Notes: a model not told the origin generated them from the sequence alone. Counted from the first letter of the stretch, positions 9,333 through 21,646 are shown. The stretch: 64,000 bases of DNA from Streptomyces tardus (GCF_018101125.2 NZ_JAELVF020000001.1:186001-250000), one strand, 5' to 3'. Program-made: numbers and translations.

Positions 9333-9587
9333 GTGTTCGGTCCCATGGAGGAAGTGTTCAACCCCGGCGCCCAGCTTGCCGAGGACGAGAAGCAGCAGCT
9401 GGAGCACACGCGTTACGAGGACGGCAGCAACGACCCGGCGAGGGGTCAGGTCGATCTGGACTCCGGCCGCATTCTCATTTCTCTGCCCGAGCAGCAGGCG
9501 GTGCTGCCGCCGAGGCACCGCCACTCGGAGAACCTGCCGATCGACTCCGCGCAGGCGCCTCGGCAGCGGGACCCGGAAGCAGTCTGA
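9333..9587 (+). CDS. Small DUF6191-like protein
   Basis: An 84-residue hydrophilic protein starting MFGPMEEVFNPGAQLAEDE, with GGAAGGAG upstream of the GTG start. The central part (QQLEHTRYEDGSNDPARG, then VDLDSGRILI) resembles the DUF6191 family of short streptomycete proteins; this assignment is from memory and moderate. No function is known. Its last 113 bases overlap, tail to tail, the end of the LAL regulator gene on the other strand. Confidence 0.7.
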   Translation: MFGPMEEVFNPGAQLAEDEKQQLEHTRYEDGSNDPARGQVDLDSGRILISLPEQQAVLPPRHRHSENLPIDSAQAPRQRDPEAV

Positions 9588-12500
9588 GGCGGTGCGCCAT
9601 CGCGGCTGCCTCTCCCCTGCCGGTCACCGAGAGCTTCGACAGAATGTTGGAGACGTGCACGCTCGCTGTCTTGGGTGAGATGAAGAGCTCCTGGGCGATC
9701 TGGCGGTTGGTGCGCCCGACGGCCACCAGCGCGAGCACCGCCCGCTCCCGGCGGGTGAGGCCGAACGCCTCCAGCTCCTTCTCCCGCTCCTCGACGGCGT
9801 CCTCCTCCTGCTCGCAGGCGCTCTCGGTGACCTGCTCGGCGGCGCCGTGCTCCGGCTCCGCCAGCGAGATACGGGCCCGCAGTGCGAGCTGCTCGATCCG
9901 CTCGCTCAGTGGACGGGCGTCCAGCCGGGACGAGACGCGGTAGGCGTCGACCAGCACCCGCGCCGCCTTCCCGCGCCACTCCGGCCCTTCCTTCTCCCCG
10001 AGAAGCGCCTCGGCCAGGCGGTACCGGGCCTGGGCCAGCGGGAACGGACAGGGCATCGCCTCCAACGCCACCACCGCCTCCGCCCAGCGGTCCGAACGGG
10101 ACTTCCCGGCCGCCCGCAGCAACTCCGCGTCGGTCAGCAGTCCGTAGGCGGCGGAGAGCGGGACCAGCCGGGGCAGCCGCCGGGCCGCCTCTTCGATCAG
10201 CTCGAGCACTTCCGCCCGCGCCGGCTCAGCGGACGGCAGGCCCCGCAGGTCGGATTCGGCGGACGCGGCGGCGAAGAGCAACGGCCAGCCGTACCCCTCC
10301 ATGCCCATGGGGAAGCCGTTCTCCACGGCCTGCCTGAGGATGGCCCGGGTCTCCTCGACCCTCCCCCTGGCCGCCTCGATCTCCAACTCCAGCCGAGCCA
10401 GCGGGATGACGTACTGCGGCTGCGGATCGTGCGGGCCGTACCATTTGCGCGCCTCGGCGAGCTCCTGTGAGGCGAGGCCGGTGTCTCCCCGGTAGACGGC
10501 GAGCTGGCCGGCACGCAGCGCCGCGAAGGCGCGGGGCTTGACCCCCTGGGCAAGCCGACGGATCTGCTCGATCGCCTCGGTCACCTCGTCCCACCGACCG
10601 AGCATGCACAGCGTCGCGGCGCGGTTGCCGTGCAGCCATGCCTTGGTGTCCTGGAGGCCGTACTCGTGGGCGCGCGCGATGCCGTCCTCCAGGACCTCCA
10701 GCGCCTGCTCGTAGCGGCCGACGTGGTCCAGGGTGCCCGCGTAGTTGATGTGGGCACGGCCCAGGATCGCCACATAGCCGCGCTCGCAGACCCGCTTGAC
10801 CGCCTCCGCCATCACCTCCAGGCCCTCGGTGATGTCCCCGGAATCGACCATCCGCCCGCCGAGGGTCAGCCTGGCGTGCAGCTCGACGCTCTCGGCCCCG
10901 ACGACGGAGGCGAGCTCGACCGCGCGCTGCGCGGTGGCCAGATTGTCGGCGCGGGGGTTGTGATTGGCCTCCCAGGCCGCCGTATGGGCCAGCACCTCGG
11001 CGTGCACCGGGGACGGGTCCAGCCCGTGCACCAGATCCTGCGCCTGGCTCAACTCCGGCCAGCCGTCACCCTTTCCGGTGCCCTCCATCAACTTCGAGCG
11101 CTGAATCCAGAACCACGCCTTGCGCAGCGGATCGTCGTGCTTGTCCAGCAGCCGCTGGGCCTGCTTGATCACAGCGAGCGCACGCTTGCGCTCTCCGGCC
11201 ATCAGCGCCGCATGCGCGGCCTCCGCGAGAAGATCCAGATAGCGAACCGACTCGTCCGTCGCGCCGCAGACCGGGTAAGCGCCGACCTGGTCCGGCGGAC
11301 GCACATCCAGACGTGTCTCCCAGTCCGCGTCCTCCCACTGCTCCAGCGCCCTGTCCAGCAGGCGCAGCTGCTCGGCGAAGGCATAGCGGCGCCTCGCCTG
11401 CACTGCGGCCTCCAGCACCGCAGGCAGCGCCTTGGCGACGTCGTGCGCGTAGTACCAGTAGCTGGCGAGACGAGCGGCGCGCTGATCGGTCCTGACCAGC
11501 TCGGGAGTTGAGGCGAGAGCCTCGGCGTATCTGCGGTTGAGCGCGCTGCGCTCGCCCGGCAGCAGATCGTCGCAGACCGCTTCACGGACCAAGGCGTGGC
11601 GGAAGCGATAGCCTTCGCCGTCCTCCGTGGGTGCCAGCACCTTTGCCTCGACGGCTGCGCGCAGGGCGCCTATCAACTCGCTCTGCGTCTCCTCGGCCAC
11701 CTCGGCGAGCAGCTGGTACTCCACAGTGGACCCGCCTTCGGCCACCAGCCGGACCACCTGCTGGGCGATCTCGGGCAGCGCCTCCACCCGGACCAGCAGC
11801 AGATCGCGCAGCGAATCGCTGATGTCGGAGTCGCCACGGCTGGTGGCCAACTCCTCGACGAAGAACGGGTTTCCCTCGGACCGCTCGAATATCTGCTCCA
11901 CCAGCTCGGGCTCGGGCTCGCGCACCCCCTGGATACCGGCGATCTGAGCACGCACCTCGTCCTGGCTGAGCCGGGGCAGCTCGATCCGCTGCACGGAACG
12001 CAGTCGGTCGAGCTCGGCGAGGAAGGGCCTCAGCGGGTGCCGTCGGTGGATGTCGTCGGAACGGTAGGTGGCGACGAGCACCAGCCGCGAACGGTGCAGC
12101 GATCGGAGGAGGTAGGCGAGCATCTCGCGGGTGGAGCGGTCCGCCCAGTGCAGGTCCTCGATCACGAGAACCAGGGTTCGATCCTGCGCAAGGGCTTCCA
12201 GCAGCCGACCGCTCAACTCGAAGAGTCGCGCACGACCGTCCTCCTCGCGGAACTCCCGGGCGGCGTCGCCCAACTCGGGCAACAGCCGCGCGAGCTCGCC
12301 CTCCTGTCCGGCGGCGGCGTCGGTGAGCTCTTCACCCAGCTCTCGGTGCAGTGAACGCAGCACGGTCGACACCGGCGCGAACGGCAGCCCTTCGGCTCCG
12401 ATCTCGATGCAGCCGCCCACAGCGGCGACCGCACCGGACTCCCGCACGACATCGAGGAACTCCTCGATGAGCCGGCTCTTGCCCACTCCAGCCTCGCCAC

Positions 12501-12645
12501 CGACGACCAGGAGCTGTGGCTCACCGGTGCCGGCACGGGAGAGGGCTCGTTCGAGGGTGGACAACTCGGCCTGGCGGCCGACGAATACGGGGCTGATGCT
12601 CGATGCCTGCACAGGTCCGAGCATCGCATGGGGCACAGGAAACAC
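9475..12645 (-). CDS. Large LAL/LuxR-family transcriptional regulator with AAA ATPase
   Basis: A 1056-residue STAND-type activator. An N-terminal AAA module has Walker A GGEAGVGKS at 49-57 and a Walker B-like segment VLVIEDLHWADRS. A long helical tetratricopeptide-like middle follows. The C-terminal LuxR helix-turn-helix (about 960-1022) contains LTRRERAVLALVAVGRTN, QIAQELFISPKTASVHV and NILSKLSV. Such proteins bind an inducer and ATP and activate nearby genes. The final ~30 residues are Ala/Gly/Ser/Pro-rich and lie in the overlap with the DUF6191-like gene. The start is uncertain: ATG 12645 and ATG 12624 are both possible and neither has a clear ribosome site. Confidence 0.93.
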   Translation of the reverse strand: MFPVPHAMLGPVQASSISPVFVGRQAELSTLERALSRAGTGEPQLLVVGGEAGVGKSRLIEEFLDVVRESGAVAAVGGCIEIGAEGLPFAPVSTVLRSLHRELGEELTDAAAGQEGELARLLPELGDAAREFREEDGRARLFELSGRLLEALAQDRTLVLVIEDLHWADRSTREMLAYLLRSLHRSRLVLVATYRSDDIHRRHPLRPFLAELDRLRSVQRIELPRLSQDEVRAQIAGIQGVREPEPELVEQIFERSEGNPFFVEELATSRGDSDISDSLRDLLLVRVEALPEIAQQVVRLVAEGGSTVEYQLLAEVAEETQSELIGALRAAVEAKVLAPTEDGEGYRFRHALVREAVCDDLLPGERSALNRRYAEALASTPELVRTDQRAARLASYWYYAHDVAKALPAVLEAAVQARRRYAFAEQLRLLDRALEQWEDADWETRLDVRPPDQVGAYPVCGATDESVRYLDLLAEAAHAALMAGERKRALAVIKQAQRLLDKHDDPLRKAWFWIQRSKLMEGTGKGDGWPELSQAQDLVHGLDPSPVHAEVLAHTAAWEANHNPRADNLATAQRAVELASVVGAESVELHARLTLGGRMVDSGDITEGLEVMAEAVKRVCERGYVAILGRAHINYAGTLDHVGRYEQALEVLEDGIARAHEYGLQDTKAWLHGNRAATLCMLGRWDEVTEAIEQIRRLAQGVKPRAFAALRAGQLAVYRGDTGLASQELAEARKWYGPHDPQPQYVIPLARLELEIEAARGRVEETRAILRQAVENGFPMGMEGYGWPLLFAAASAESDLRGLPSAEPARAEVLELIEEAARRLPRLVPLSAAYGLLTDAELLRAAGKSRSDRWAEAVVALEAMPCPFPLAQARYRLAEALLGEKEGPEWRGKAARVLVDAYRVSSRLDARPLSERIEQLALRARISLAEPEHGAAEQVTESACEQEEDAVEEREKELEAFGLTRRERAVLALVAVGRTNRQIAQELFISPKTASVHVSNILSKLSVTGRGEAAAMAHRLRLLPGPAAEAPARSRSAGSPSGGASAAAPPAARAEK

Positions 12646-12682
12646 GGCAGGGCCTGTCGCGGGTGAGCTGCCGGACCGCCGG

Positions 12683-12853
12683 TCAGGCAGCCTTCACCCA
12701 GCGACGGGCGCGCTCGGCAACGCGCTCTGCCACGCGGTCGGCAAGCGACTGGGCCGCCTCGGCCCGCACGACCTCACGGGCAAGCCGGTCTGCCTCTGCC
12801 GCGGCGTGCAGGTCGGCGATACGGGACTGGTAGACGATCGTGTGCTGCTGCAT
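12683..12853 (-). CDS. 56-residue Ala/Arg-rich helical protein, unknown function
   Basis: A short gene with ribosome site GAGGAGAG seven bases before the ATG. The product begins MQQHTIVYQSRIADLHAAAE and ends RARRWVKAA. It is almost entirely predicted amphipathic helix, rich in Ala, Arg and Glu, with heptad-like spacing (VVRAEAAQSLADRVAERVAE). It lies just upstream of the LAL regulator gene on the same strand, about 37 bases before that frame opens. I do not recognise a family. Good codon bias and a good ribosome site support a real gene. Confidence 0.75.
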   Translation of the reverse strand: MQQHTIVYQSRIADLHAAAEADRLAREVVRAEAAQSLADRVAERVAERARRWVKAA

Positions 12854-13091
12854 GACGGGCTCTCCTCTTCACCGGATTCACCGGCTCCTCGTTGTGATGA
12901 CTCAAGAATCCCCTCTGAGGTGGCCTGGTCACATCGGGCGACTGCCTGATCTATCGACCCGATATGCCTTAGAGAAGGCGCCTCAACTAAGCAAGCCTCC
13001 TTAGATGCCTAGGCATTCAGGCGTTTCTCCTCCTTAGTCGATGAACGAGACCCCCGCGATCACCGCCTTCCCCCACCCCCACACCACACCA
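12854..13091. promoter_or_regulatory. Regulatory region upstream of the 56-residue gene
   Basis: This gap is less GC-rich than its surroundings between about 12900 and 13040. It contains the hairpin GCCTTAGAGAAGGC (12967-12980), the perfect palindrome ATGCCTAGGCAT (13006-13017) and two copies of CTCCTTAG (near 12993 and 13029). These look like protein-binding sites or a structured leader. No gene is supported here. Confidence 0.5.
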
Positions 13092-13138
13092 CGAGGGCCG
13101 GACCGTACGCCGCAACGCGACGTACCGCCCGGCCCTCG
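13092..13138. terminator. Stem-loop terminator after gatB
   Basis: An 18-bp inverted repeat (13092-13109 with 13121-13138, two mismatches) with an 11-base loop lies 38 bases past the gatB stop codon. It lacks a T tract, as is usual for Streptomyces terminators. Confidence 0.8.
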
Positions 13139-13175
13139 CCGACCGTGCTCCGAGACCACTGTCCCGGCAGCGGCC

Positions 13176-14684
13176 TCAGCCCTCGACGCCCAGCTTCTCC
13201 AGGATCAGCTCCCGGACCCGCGCGGCGTCCGCCTGGCCCCTGGTGGCCTTCATGACAGCTCCGACCAGGGCTCCGGCCGCCGCGACCTTGCCCCCGCGGA
13301 TCTTGTCCGCGATGGCGGCGTTGCCCTCGATGGCCTCGTCCACCGCCTTGCCGAGCGCGCCCTCGTCGGAGACGACCTTCAGGCCGCGCTTGTCGACGAC
13401 CTCGTCGGGCGTGCCCTCTCCGGCCAGCACGCCCTCGATGGTCTGCCGCGCCAGCTTGTCGTTGAGCGAGCCCTCTGCCACCAACTCGCAGAGCCGCGCG
13501 ACCTGTTCGGGCGTGATCGGCAACGACCCGAGGTCGACGCCGTCCTCGTTGGCACGGCGGGCGAGCTCGCCCATCCACCACTTGCGGGACTGGTCGGCCG
13601 GCGCACCGGCGTCGATCGTGGCGAGGATCGGGTCCAGCGCCCCGGCGTTCAGGACCGACTGCATCTCGTGCTCGGAGATGCCCCACTCCTCGCGCAGCCG
13701 GTTGCGGCGAAGACGCGGCAGCTCAGGCAGTGTGCCGCGCAGCTCCTCCACCCATTCCCGGCTCGGCGCCACCGGCACCAGGTCGGGCTCGGGGAAGTAC
13801 CGGTAGTCCTCCGCCTCCTCCTTGATCCGGCCCGAGGTGGTGGAGCCGTCCTCCTCGTGGAAGTGGCGGGTCTCCTGGAGGATGGTGCCGCCGGCGTTCA
13901 GCACGCCCGCGTGGCGCTGCATCTCGAAGCGGGTGGCCCGCTCCACGCTGCGCAGCGAGTTGACGTTCTTCGTCTCGCTGCGGGTGCCGAACTTCTCCCG
14001 GCCGATCGGCCGCAGCGAGAGGTTCACGTCGCAGCGCATCTGGCCCATCTCCATGCGCGCTTCGGAGACTCCGAGCGCCTTGATGAGCTCGCGCAGCTCG
14101 GCGACGTACGCCTTGGCCACCTCGGGCGCGCGGGCGCCCGCGCCGACGATCGGCCTGGTGACGATCTCGATGAGCGGGATGCCGGCCCGGTTGTAGTCGA
14201 GCAGCGAGTGCGAGGCGCCGTGGATACGGCCCGTGGCACCGCCGATGTGCGTCGACTTCCCGGTGTCCTCCTCCATGTGGGCGCGCTCGATCTCCACGCG
14301 GAAGACCTCGCCGTCCTCCAACTGGACGTCGAGGAAGCCGTTGAAGGCGATCGGCTCGTCGTACTGGGAGGTCTGGAAGTTCTTCGGCATGTCCGGATAG
14401 AAGTAGTTCTTCCGGGCGAAGCGGCACCACTGTGCGATCTCGCAGTTCAGCGCGAGGCCGATACGGATCGCGGACTCGACCCCGGTCGCGTTGACCACCG
14501 GCAGCGAGCCGGGCAGTCCCAGGCAGGTGGGGCAGGTCTGGGTGTTGGCGTCGGCGCCGAGCGTCGTCGAACACCCGCAGAACATCTTGGTGTTGGTGCC
14601 GAGCTCGACATGGACCTCGAGGCCCATGACGGGGTCGTAGGACGCGAGCACGTCCTCGTACGACACCAGGTCAGTGACAGTCAC
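13176..14684 (-). CDS. gatB: Asp-tRNA(Asn)/Glu-tRNA(Gln) amidotransferase subunit B
   Basis: A 502-residue subunit of GatCAB, which converts misacylated Glu-tRNA(Gln) or Asp-tRNA(Asn) to the correct amide using ammonia delivered by GatA. GatB binds and activates the tRNA. Signatures include [55 protein letters not shown] and the C-terminal YqeY-like tail domain from about residue 350. Cys residues in FCGC and TCPTC are the expected zinc site. The start is GTG 14684, preceded by GAAAGG. It lies 66 bases downstream of the small membrane-protein gene and closes the gat operon. Confidence 0.97.
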   Translation of the reverse strand: MTVTDLVSYEDVLASYDPVMGLEVHVELGTNTKMFCGCSTTLGADANTQTCPTCLGLPGSLPVVNATGVESAIRIGLALNCEIAQWCRFARKNYFYPDMPKNFQTSQYDEPIAFNGFLDVQLEDGEVFRVEIERAHMEEDTGKSTHIGGATGRIHGASHSLLDYNRAGIPLIEIVTRPIVGAGARAPEVAKAYVAELRELIKALGVSEARMEMGQMRCDVNLSLRPIGREKFGTRSETKNVNSLRSVERATRFEMQRHAGVLNAGGTILQETRHFHEEDGSTTSGRIKEEAEDYRYFPEPDLVPVAPSREWVEELRGTLPELPRLRRNRLREEWGISEHEMQSVLNAGALDPILATIDAGAPADQSRKWWMGELARRANEDGVDLGSLPITPEQVARLCELVAEGSLNDKLARQTIEGVLAGEGTPDEVVDKRGLKVVSDEGALGKAVDEAIEGNAAIADKIRGGKVAAAGALVGAVMKATRGQADAARVRELILEKLGVEG

Positions 14685-14750
14685 GGAAGTTTGCCTTTCA
14701 CCTTGCTCGAAGCGCTCAGCGCGGGGCGGGTGCCCCTCGCGCCGTGCGTT

Positions 14751-14999
14751 TCAGTCCGCGAGTACATCGAGGTCGCCCTCGTTGCTGATCCGGCGCAGCT
14801 CACGCACCAACAGCGCGATACCGGTGGCGATGGCCGCCGCGGAGACGACCGCGTCCACGAGCTGGAGCCTGTCGTGCTCGTAGCGGGCGGTCTTCAGCTG
14901 CTTCGCGACGCTCACCGCGCCGAACAGCGTGGTGCCGATGGACAGGTAGGTGCCGGCCTTGGACTTCTTGAAGCTCTTGGCCTTGTTGATCTTGCTCAC
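14751..14999 (-). CDS. 82-residue small membrane-associated protein inside the gat operon
   Basis: Begins [20 protein letters not shown], a basic N-terminus, followed by one or two weakly hydrophobic helices (about 18-33 and 50-66). The GTG start overlaps the gatA stop codon as GTGA, implying translational coupling. A gene of this kind between gatA and gatB is, as I recall, conserved in streptomycetes, but I know of no function. Its position suggests co-expression with the amidotransferase, not necessarily a role in it. Confidence 0.85.
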   Translation of the reverse strand: MSKINKAKSFKKSKAGTYLSIGTTLFGAVSVAKQLKTARYEHDRLQLVDAVVSAAAIATGIALLVRELRRISNEGDLDVLAD

Positions 15000-16498
15000 A
15001 GTGACGGTGCCTCCTCAAGCAGCGGGTGTCCCCACCGTGCCTGGAAAGCGGCCTCCACGGCCGCACCCACACGGTAGAGGCGGTCATCGGCCATGGCGGG
15101 GGCGATGATCTGCAGCCCCACCGGCAGCCCGTCCTCGGGCGCCAGACCGCACGGCAGGGACATCGCCGCGTTGCCGGCCAGGTTGGACGGGATGGTGCAC
15201 AGGTCGGCGAGGTACATCGCCATCGGGTCGTCCGCCCGCTCACCGATCGGGAAGGCGGTGGTCGGGGTGGTCGGCGAGACGAGCACGTCCACCGACTCGA
15301 AGGCCCGCTCGAAGTCCCGGGTGATCAGGGTGCGGACCTTCTGCGCCGAGCCGTAGTACGCGTCGTAGTAGCCCGAGCTGAGCGCGTAGGTGCCCAGCAT
15401 GACGCGCCGCTTGACCTCGTCACCGAAGCCCGCCTCACGGGTGAGCGCGGTGACGTCCTCGGCCGAACGCGTGCCGTCGTCGCCGACCCGCAGGCCGTAG
15501 CGCATGGCGTCGAAGCGGGCCAGGTTGGAGGAGCACTCGCTGGGCGCGATCAGGTAGTACGCGGCCAGGGCCTTGGTGAAGGACGGGCAGGAGATCTCGA
15601 CGATCTCGGCGCCCAACTCCCGCAGCAGCTCCACCGATTCCTCGAACCGCTGCATCACGCCGGCCTGGTAGCCCTCGCCGGCGAACTCCTTGACGACGCC
15701 GACGCGCATACCGCCGACGCCGCCCTCACGGCCCTCCCGCGCCGCGGCGACGACCTGCGGGACAGCGGCGTCGATGGAGGTGGAGTCCATCGCGTCGTGT
15801 CCGGCGATCGCCTCGTGCAGCAGCGCGGCGTCAAGGACGGTACGGGCGCAGGGGCCGCCCTGGTCGAGCGAGGAGGAGAAGGCGACCATGCCGTAGCGGG
15901 AGACACCGCCGTACGTCGGCTTCACACCCACGGTCGCGGTCACGGCGGCCGGCTGGCGGATGGATCCGCCGGTGTCGGTGCCGATCGCCAGCGGGGCCTG
16001 GAAGGAGGCGAGCGCGGCAGAGGAACCGCCGCCGGAGCCGCCCGGAATGCGGGTGAGGTCCCAGGGGTTGCCGGTGGGGCCGTACGCGCTGTTCTCCGTG
16101 GAGGAGCCCATCGCGAACTCGTCCATGTTGGTCTTGCCGAGGATCACCACGTCGGCTTCCTTGAGCCTGCGGGTGACCGTCGCGTCGTACGGTGGGATCC
16201 ACCCTTCGAGGATCTTGGAGCCGACCGTCGTCGGCACTCCCTCGGTGGTGAAGATGTCCTTCAGCGCCAGCGGGACGCCGGCCAGCGGGCCGAGCTTCTC
16301 GCCGCGCTCCCGCTTCTCGTCCACCCGGCGGGCGGCGGCCAGCGCGCCCTCCCGGTCGACGTGCAGGAAGGCGTGCACCTTCTCGTCGACGGCCTCGATA
16401 CGGGCCAGGTGGGCCTCGGCGACCTCGACGGCGGTGACGTCGCCGGCAGCGATGCGCGCCGCGGTCTCGGCCGCGGTCAGTCTGGTCAGATCAGCCAT
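14996..16498 (-). CDS. gatA: Glu-tRNA(Gln) amidotransferase subunit A (amidase)
   Basis: A 500-residue amidase-signature subunit that hydrolyses glutamine or asparagine and feeds ammonia to GatB. The Ser-cisSer-Lys triad is visible as Lys in VPLALKDIF, Ser in [13 protein letters not shown] and Ser in [14 protein letters not shown] 16498 is chosen because GAGGAG lies eight bases upstream. GTG 16507 in the same frame would overlap the gatC stop. Overlap with the next gene suggests a single tightly coupled operon. Confidence 0.97.
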   Translation of the reverse strand: MADLTRLTAAETAARIAAGDVTAVEVAEAHLARIEAVDEKVHAFLHVDREGALAAARRVDEKRERGEKLGPLAGVPLALKDIFTTEGVPTTVGSKILEGWIPPYDATVTRRLKEADVVILGKTNMDEFAMGSSTENSAYGPTGNPWDLTRIPGGSGGGSSAALASFQAPLAIGTDTGGSIRQPAAVTATVGVKPTYGGVSRYGMVAFSSSLDQGGPCARTVLDAALLHEAIAGHDAMDSTSIDAAVPQVVAAAREGREGGVGGMRVGVVKEFAGEGYQAGVMQRFEESVELLRELGAEIVEISCPSFTKALAAYYLIAPSECSSNLARFDAMRYGLRVGDDGTRSAEDVTALTREAGFGDEVKRRVMLGTYALSSGYYDAYYGSAQKVRTLITRDFERAFESVDVLVSPTTPTTAFPIGERADDPMAMYLADLCTIPSNLAGNAAMSLPCGLAPEDGLPVGLQIIAPAMADDRLYRVGAAVEAAFQARWGHPLLEEAPSL

Positions 16499-16503
16499 GC
16501 CGG

Positions 16504-16800
16504 TCACTCCTCGCCCAGGATCTGCGGGACCTTGAAACGCTGCTGCTCCTGCGCGGGGGCGCCGGAGAGCGCCTGGTCCGCGGTGAGACTCGGCCGGACC
16601 TCGTCCGGGCGCATCACGTTGGTCAGTGGAAGCGGGTGCGAGGTCGGCGGAACATCCTCGTCGGCGACCTCGGAGACGGCGGCGACCGCTCCGATGATGT
16701 CGTCGAGCTGTCCGGCGAAGTGGTCGAGCTCCTCGTCCTTCAGCTCCAGGCGAGCCAGCCGGGCGAGGTGAGCGACCTCCTCGCGCGTAATGCCAGGCAT
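16504..16800 (-). CDS. gatC: Glu-tRNA(Gln) amidotransferase subunit C
   Basis: A 98-residue subunit that stabilises GatA and bridges it to GatB. It shows the family pattern [20 protein letters not shown] followed by [19 protein letters not shown] and the PTSHP segment. Normal length. First gene of gatC-gatA-82aa-gatB. About 130 bases separate it from the RmdB-type gene upstream on the same strand, enough for its own promoter. Confidence 0.96.
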   Translation of the reverse strand: MPGITREEVAHLARLARLELKDEELDHFAGQLDDIIGAVAAVSEVADEDVPPTSHPLPLTNVMRPDEVRPSLTADQALSGAPAQEQQRFKVPQILGEE

Positions 16801-16933
16801 GCGGCGATCCTTAGGGGTTCTCGGCAGTCTGGTCCGGAGTGGCTCCGGATCGGTTGCCCAATCCTATGGCGCGCGGCGCACTGGATGCCGCCCGCCCGTG
16901 GGGAGCGGGCCGCGGCAGGAGCCGGCGCGGGCC

Positions 16934-19231
16934 TCAACTCCGGCCGCGGCCCGCTCTGCCCTGCTGCGACAGCGGCTTGCGCATCGGCTGGGTCTCGGCG
17001 GGGTCCCGCTCCGCGCCCGTGCTCTCCGCGGGCGGCTCGGCCGGGGCCGGAACCGACGCGGGCTCGGCCCGCTCCGGGTCCTGGTCGAGCGCTGGCGGCG
17101 CCGGCGCCGGCGCCGGCGCCCGCACCGAGTCGCGGGCCCTCAGCCAGGACGTCGCCTCGGCCGGCGGCAGCGCGGCCGAGACCAGCCAGCCCTGTACGGC
17201 GTCGCAGCCCAGGTCCCGGAGGCGCTCCCAGGTCTCGTCGTCCTCCACGCCCTCGGCCACCACCAGCAGGCCGAGCGAGTGGGCGAGGTCGATGGTGCAG
17301 CGGACGATCTCGGCGTCCTGGGTGTCGATCGCCAGCCGGGCGACGAAGGAGCGGTCGATCTTCAACTCGCTGACCGGCAGCCGTCGCAGATGCACCAGCG
17401 AGGAGTATCCGGTGCCGAAGTCGTCCAGGGACATCTTGACGCCGTGGCCGGTCAACGCGGCCAGGGTGGCCGCCGCCTGCTGGGGCTCCTCCAGGAGCAC
17501 GTGCTCGGTGATCTCCAACTGGAGCGCGGAGGCCGGTACGCCGTGCCGGGCGAGCCGGGCTGCGACGGAACCGGCGAAGCCCGGGCTGTGCACATCCCTC
17601 GGGGAGACGTTGACAGCGACCGGGACGTCCAGGCCGGCCGCCCGCCAGTTGGCGACCTGGAGCAGCGCGGTCTCCAGCACGTACTCGGTCAGCCGCGGCA
17701 TCAGCCCGGAGCTCTCCGCTATGGCGATGAACTCGTCCGGCGGTACCCTGCCGCGCTCCGGGTGCCGCCACCGCACCAGTGCCTCCAGCCCTGCGACCTC
17801 ACCGTTGAACCGCACCTTGGGCTGGTAGTGCAGCTCCACCTCGCCGGCGTCCAGGGCGCGGCGCAGATCGCCCAACAGGCCAAGCCGGTCCGGGGTGTTG
17901 CCGTCGCGGTGGCTGTCGTAGACCTCCACGCCGCTGCGGTCCCGCTTCGCCGCGTACATGGCCACGTCGGCACGGCGCAGCAGCCCCTCCGCCTCGTCCG
18001 CGTGGTCGGGGAAGACCGCGACGCCGGCACTCGCCTCCAGGACCAGCGTCAGCCCGTCCAGGTCCAGCGGTGAACCGAGCGCGGCCACCAGGGTGCGGGC
18101 GGAGCGCTGGGCGCTCGTGGCCGAGTGGGTCTGCGGCAGCAGTACGGCGAACTCGTCGCCGCCGAGACGGGCCGCCTCCGCGCCCCGGGGCAGTGCGAGG
18201 CGGAGCCGGTCGGCGATCTGCAACAGCAGCCGGTCGCCGGCGAGATGACCGAGGGTGTCGTTGACGGAGCGGAACCGGTCGAGGTCTATCAGGACGAGAG
18301 CGGACTTCGCCTGCTGCCGCTCGGCCTCGTCCAGAGCCACGCGGGCCCGCTCCAGGAGCCACATGCGGTTCGGCAGACCGGTCAGGGGGTCGCGCAGCTG
18401 CTCCTCGGCGCGCGCCCGCGCCATCCACAGGGTGGAGTCGACGGCGATCAGCGGTATGGCGAACAGCGGGAGCAGCAGCGGCATATGGGCCGCCACCACC
18501 ACGATCAGCGGCGAGAGCCCGAGCAGGGCGACGCAGAGCAGGGCCTGACGGACCAGGGCGCCCCGCGTGGCAGTCGGCAGGCCGCCGCCGCGCGGTGAGA
18601 GGCAGAACCACAACAGCAGCCGGGTGACCAGCAGATAGGTGCAGGCGGCGATGAGCACCTCGGGAACCGCCGCCGGCTGCCAGTCCCCCGGCGTCCAGGG
18701 TGACTCGACCGAGTGGGAGGTGCCGAAGGCGGCCATGGTGAGCGCCGAGGCGCCGATGCCGAGGATGTCGGCGGCGCCGTGCACCAGCGCCTCCCGGCGA
18801 CGGCTGCGGCGGGCGACCGCGACCAGGACGACCAGGACGAGGCTGACGAGCGCGGCCGGCACCCAGCCGTACAGCAGCAGCACCGCCAGAGTGAGGGCGG
18901 CACCCGAACCGGTGCCGCCCCACCAGCGGTCGCGCCCGAGCGCGACGAGATGGCCGACGATGATGCCGGTCAGGATGGCCAGGCCCCAACCGACCGTGCT
19001 GCCGGGGAAGAGCGCCCGGCCGTCGTCGAGCACCCGGTAGACACCGATCAGCAGTGCGAGGAGCGCGCCGACGACGGCCAGAGCGGGCAGCGCGAAGCGC
19101 TGGTCCTCCCGCGCACCGTACAACCGAGAAGGCTTCACTCTCTGTGAGTGCCGCTCCTGGGGACCCGCGAAACCGGGACGGGGAGGGCGAGTTCTCGCTC
19201 GCGCCGCCCGGTCCTGCGGATTCTGCTGCAT
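16934..19231 (-). CDS. rmdB: Membrane GGDEF-EAL protein, RmdB type (cyclic-di-GMP turnover)
   Basis: A 765-residue protein with an N-terminal membrane domain of about six to eight segments (residues 46-265), GGDEF (about 275-440) and EAL (about 450-705). The GGDEF motif (357-361) is intact, but the RxxD product-inhibition site is absent (PRGAEA instead). The EAL domain keeps EAL (483-485), DDFGTGYSS, KIDRSFV and VAEGVE, so phosphodiesterase activity is expected. The domain plan and position between gatC and ligA match RmdB of S. coelicolor (SCO5495, from memory), a phosphodiesterase affecting development. The C-terminal ~60 residues are Pro/Ala-rich. ATG 19231 has GGGAGAGGG upstream; GTG 19138 is an alternative. 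Confidence 0.92.
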   Translation of the reverse strand: MQQNPQDRAARARTRPPRPGFAGPQERHSQRVKPSRLYGAREDQRFALPALAVVGALLALLIGVYRVLDDGRALFPGSTVGWGLAILTGIIVGHLVALGRDRWWGGTGSGAALTLAVLLLYGWVPAALVSLVLVVLVAVARRSRRREALVHGAADILGIGASALTMAAFGTSHSVESPWTPGDWQPAAVPEVLIAACTYLLVTRLLLWFCLSPRGGGLPTATRGALVRQALLCVALLGLSPLIVVVAAHMPLLLPLFAIPLIAVDSTLWMARARAEEQLRDPLTGLPNRMWLLERARVALDEAERQQAKSALVLIDLDRFRSVNDTLGHLAGDRLLLQIADRLRLALPRGAEAARLGGDEFAVLLPQTHSATSAQRSARTLVAALGSPLDLDGLTLVLEASAGVAVFPDHADEAEGLLRRADVAMYAAKRDRSGVEVYDSHRDGNTPDRLGLLGDLRRALDAGEVELHYQPKVRFNGEVAGLEALVRWRHPERGRVPPDEFIAIAESSGLMPRLTEYVLETALLQVANWRAAGLDVPVAVNVSPRDVHSPGFAGSVAARLARHGVPASALQLEITEHVLLEEPQQAAATLAALTGHGVKMSLDDFGTGYSSLVHLRRLPVSELKIDRSFVARLAIDTQDAEIVRCTIDLAHSLGLLVVAEGVEDDETWERLRDLGCDAVQGWLVSAALPPAEATSWLRARDSVRAPAPAPAPPALDQDPERAEPASVPAPAEPPAESTGAERDPAETQPMRKPLSQQGRAGRGRS

Positions 19232-19453
19232 GCGTCCCTCTCCCGGCCTTCAGTGCCATGCCACGGCGGGCGCGCGGAAGCTGCTGGTGGCGCCCGCTTC
19301 GCGGCAGCAGTCGCCGGGTGGCCGAAAGCCCGGCCCCGCGGACCCGGACACCGCCCCACCAGGCCCCTCTCCCGCGTCCACCGGAAAGGTGACGGCGAGT
19401 CAACCAGGGCGCTCCGTACGGCCGTTCAGTCGAACGTTACCCAACTGCCCAGG

Positions 19454-21646
<2,193 letters not shown>

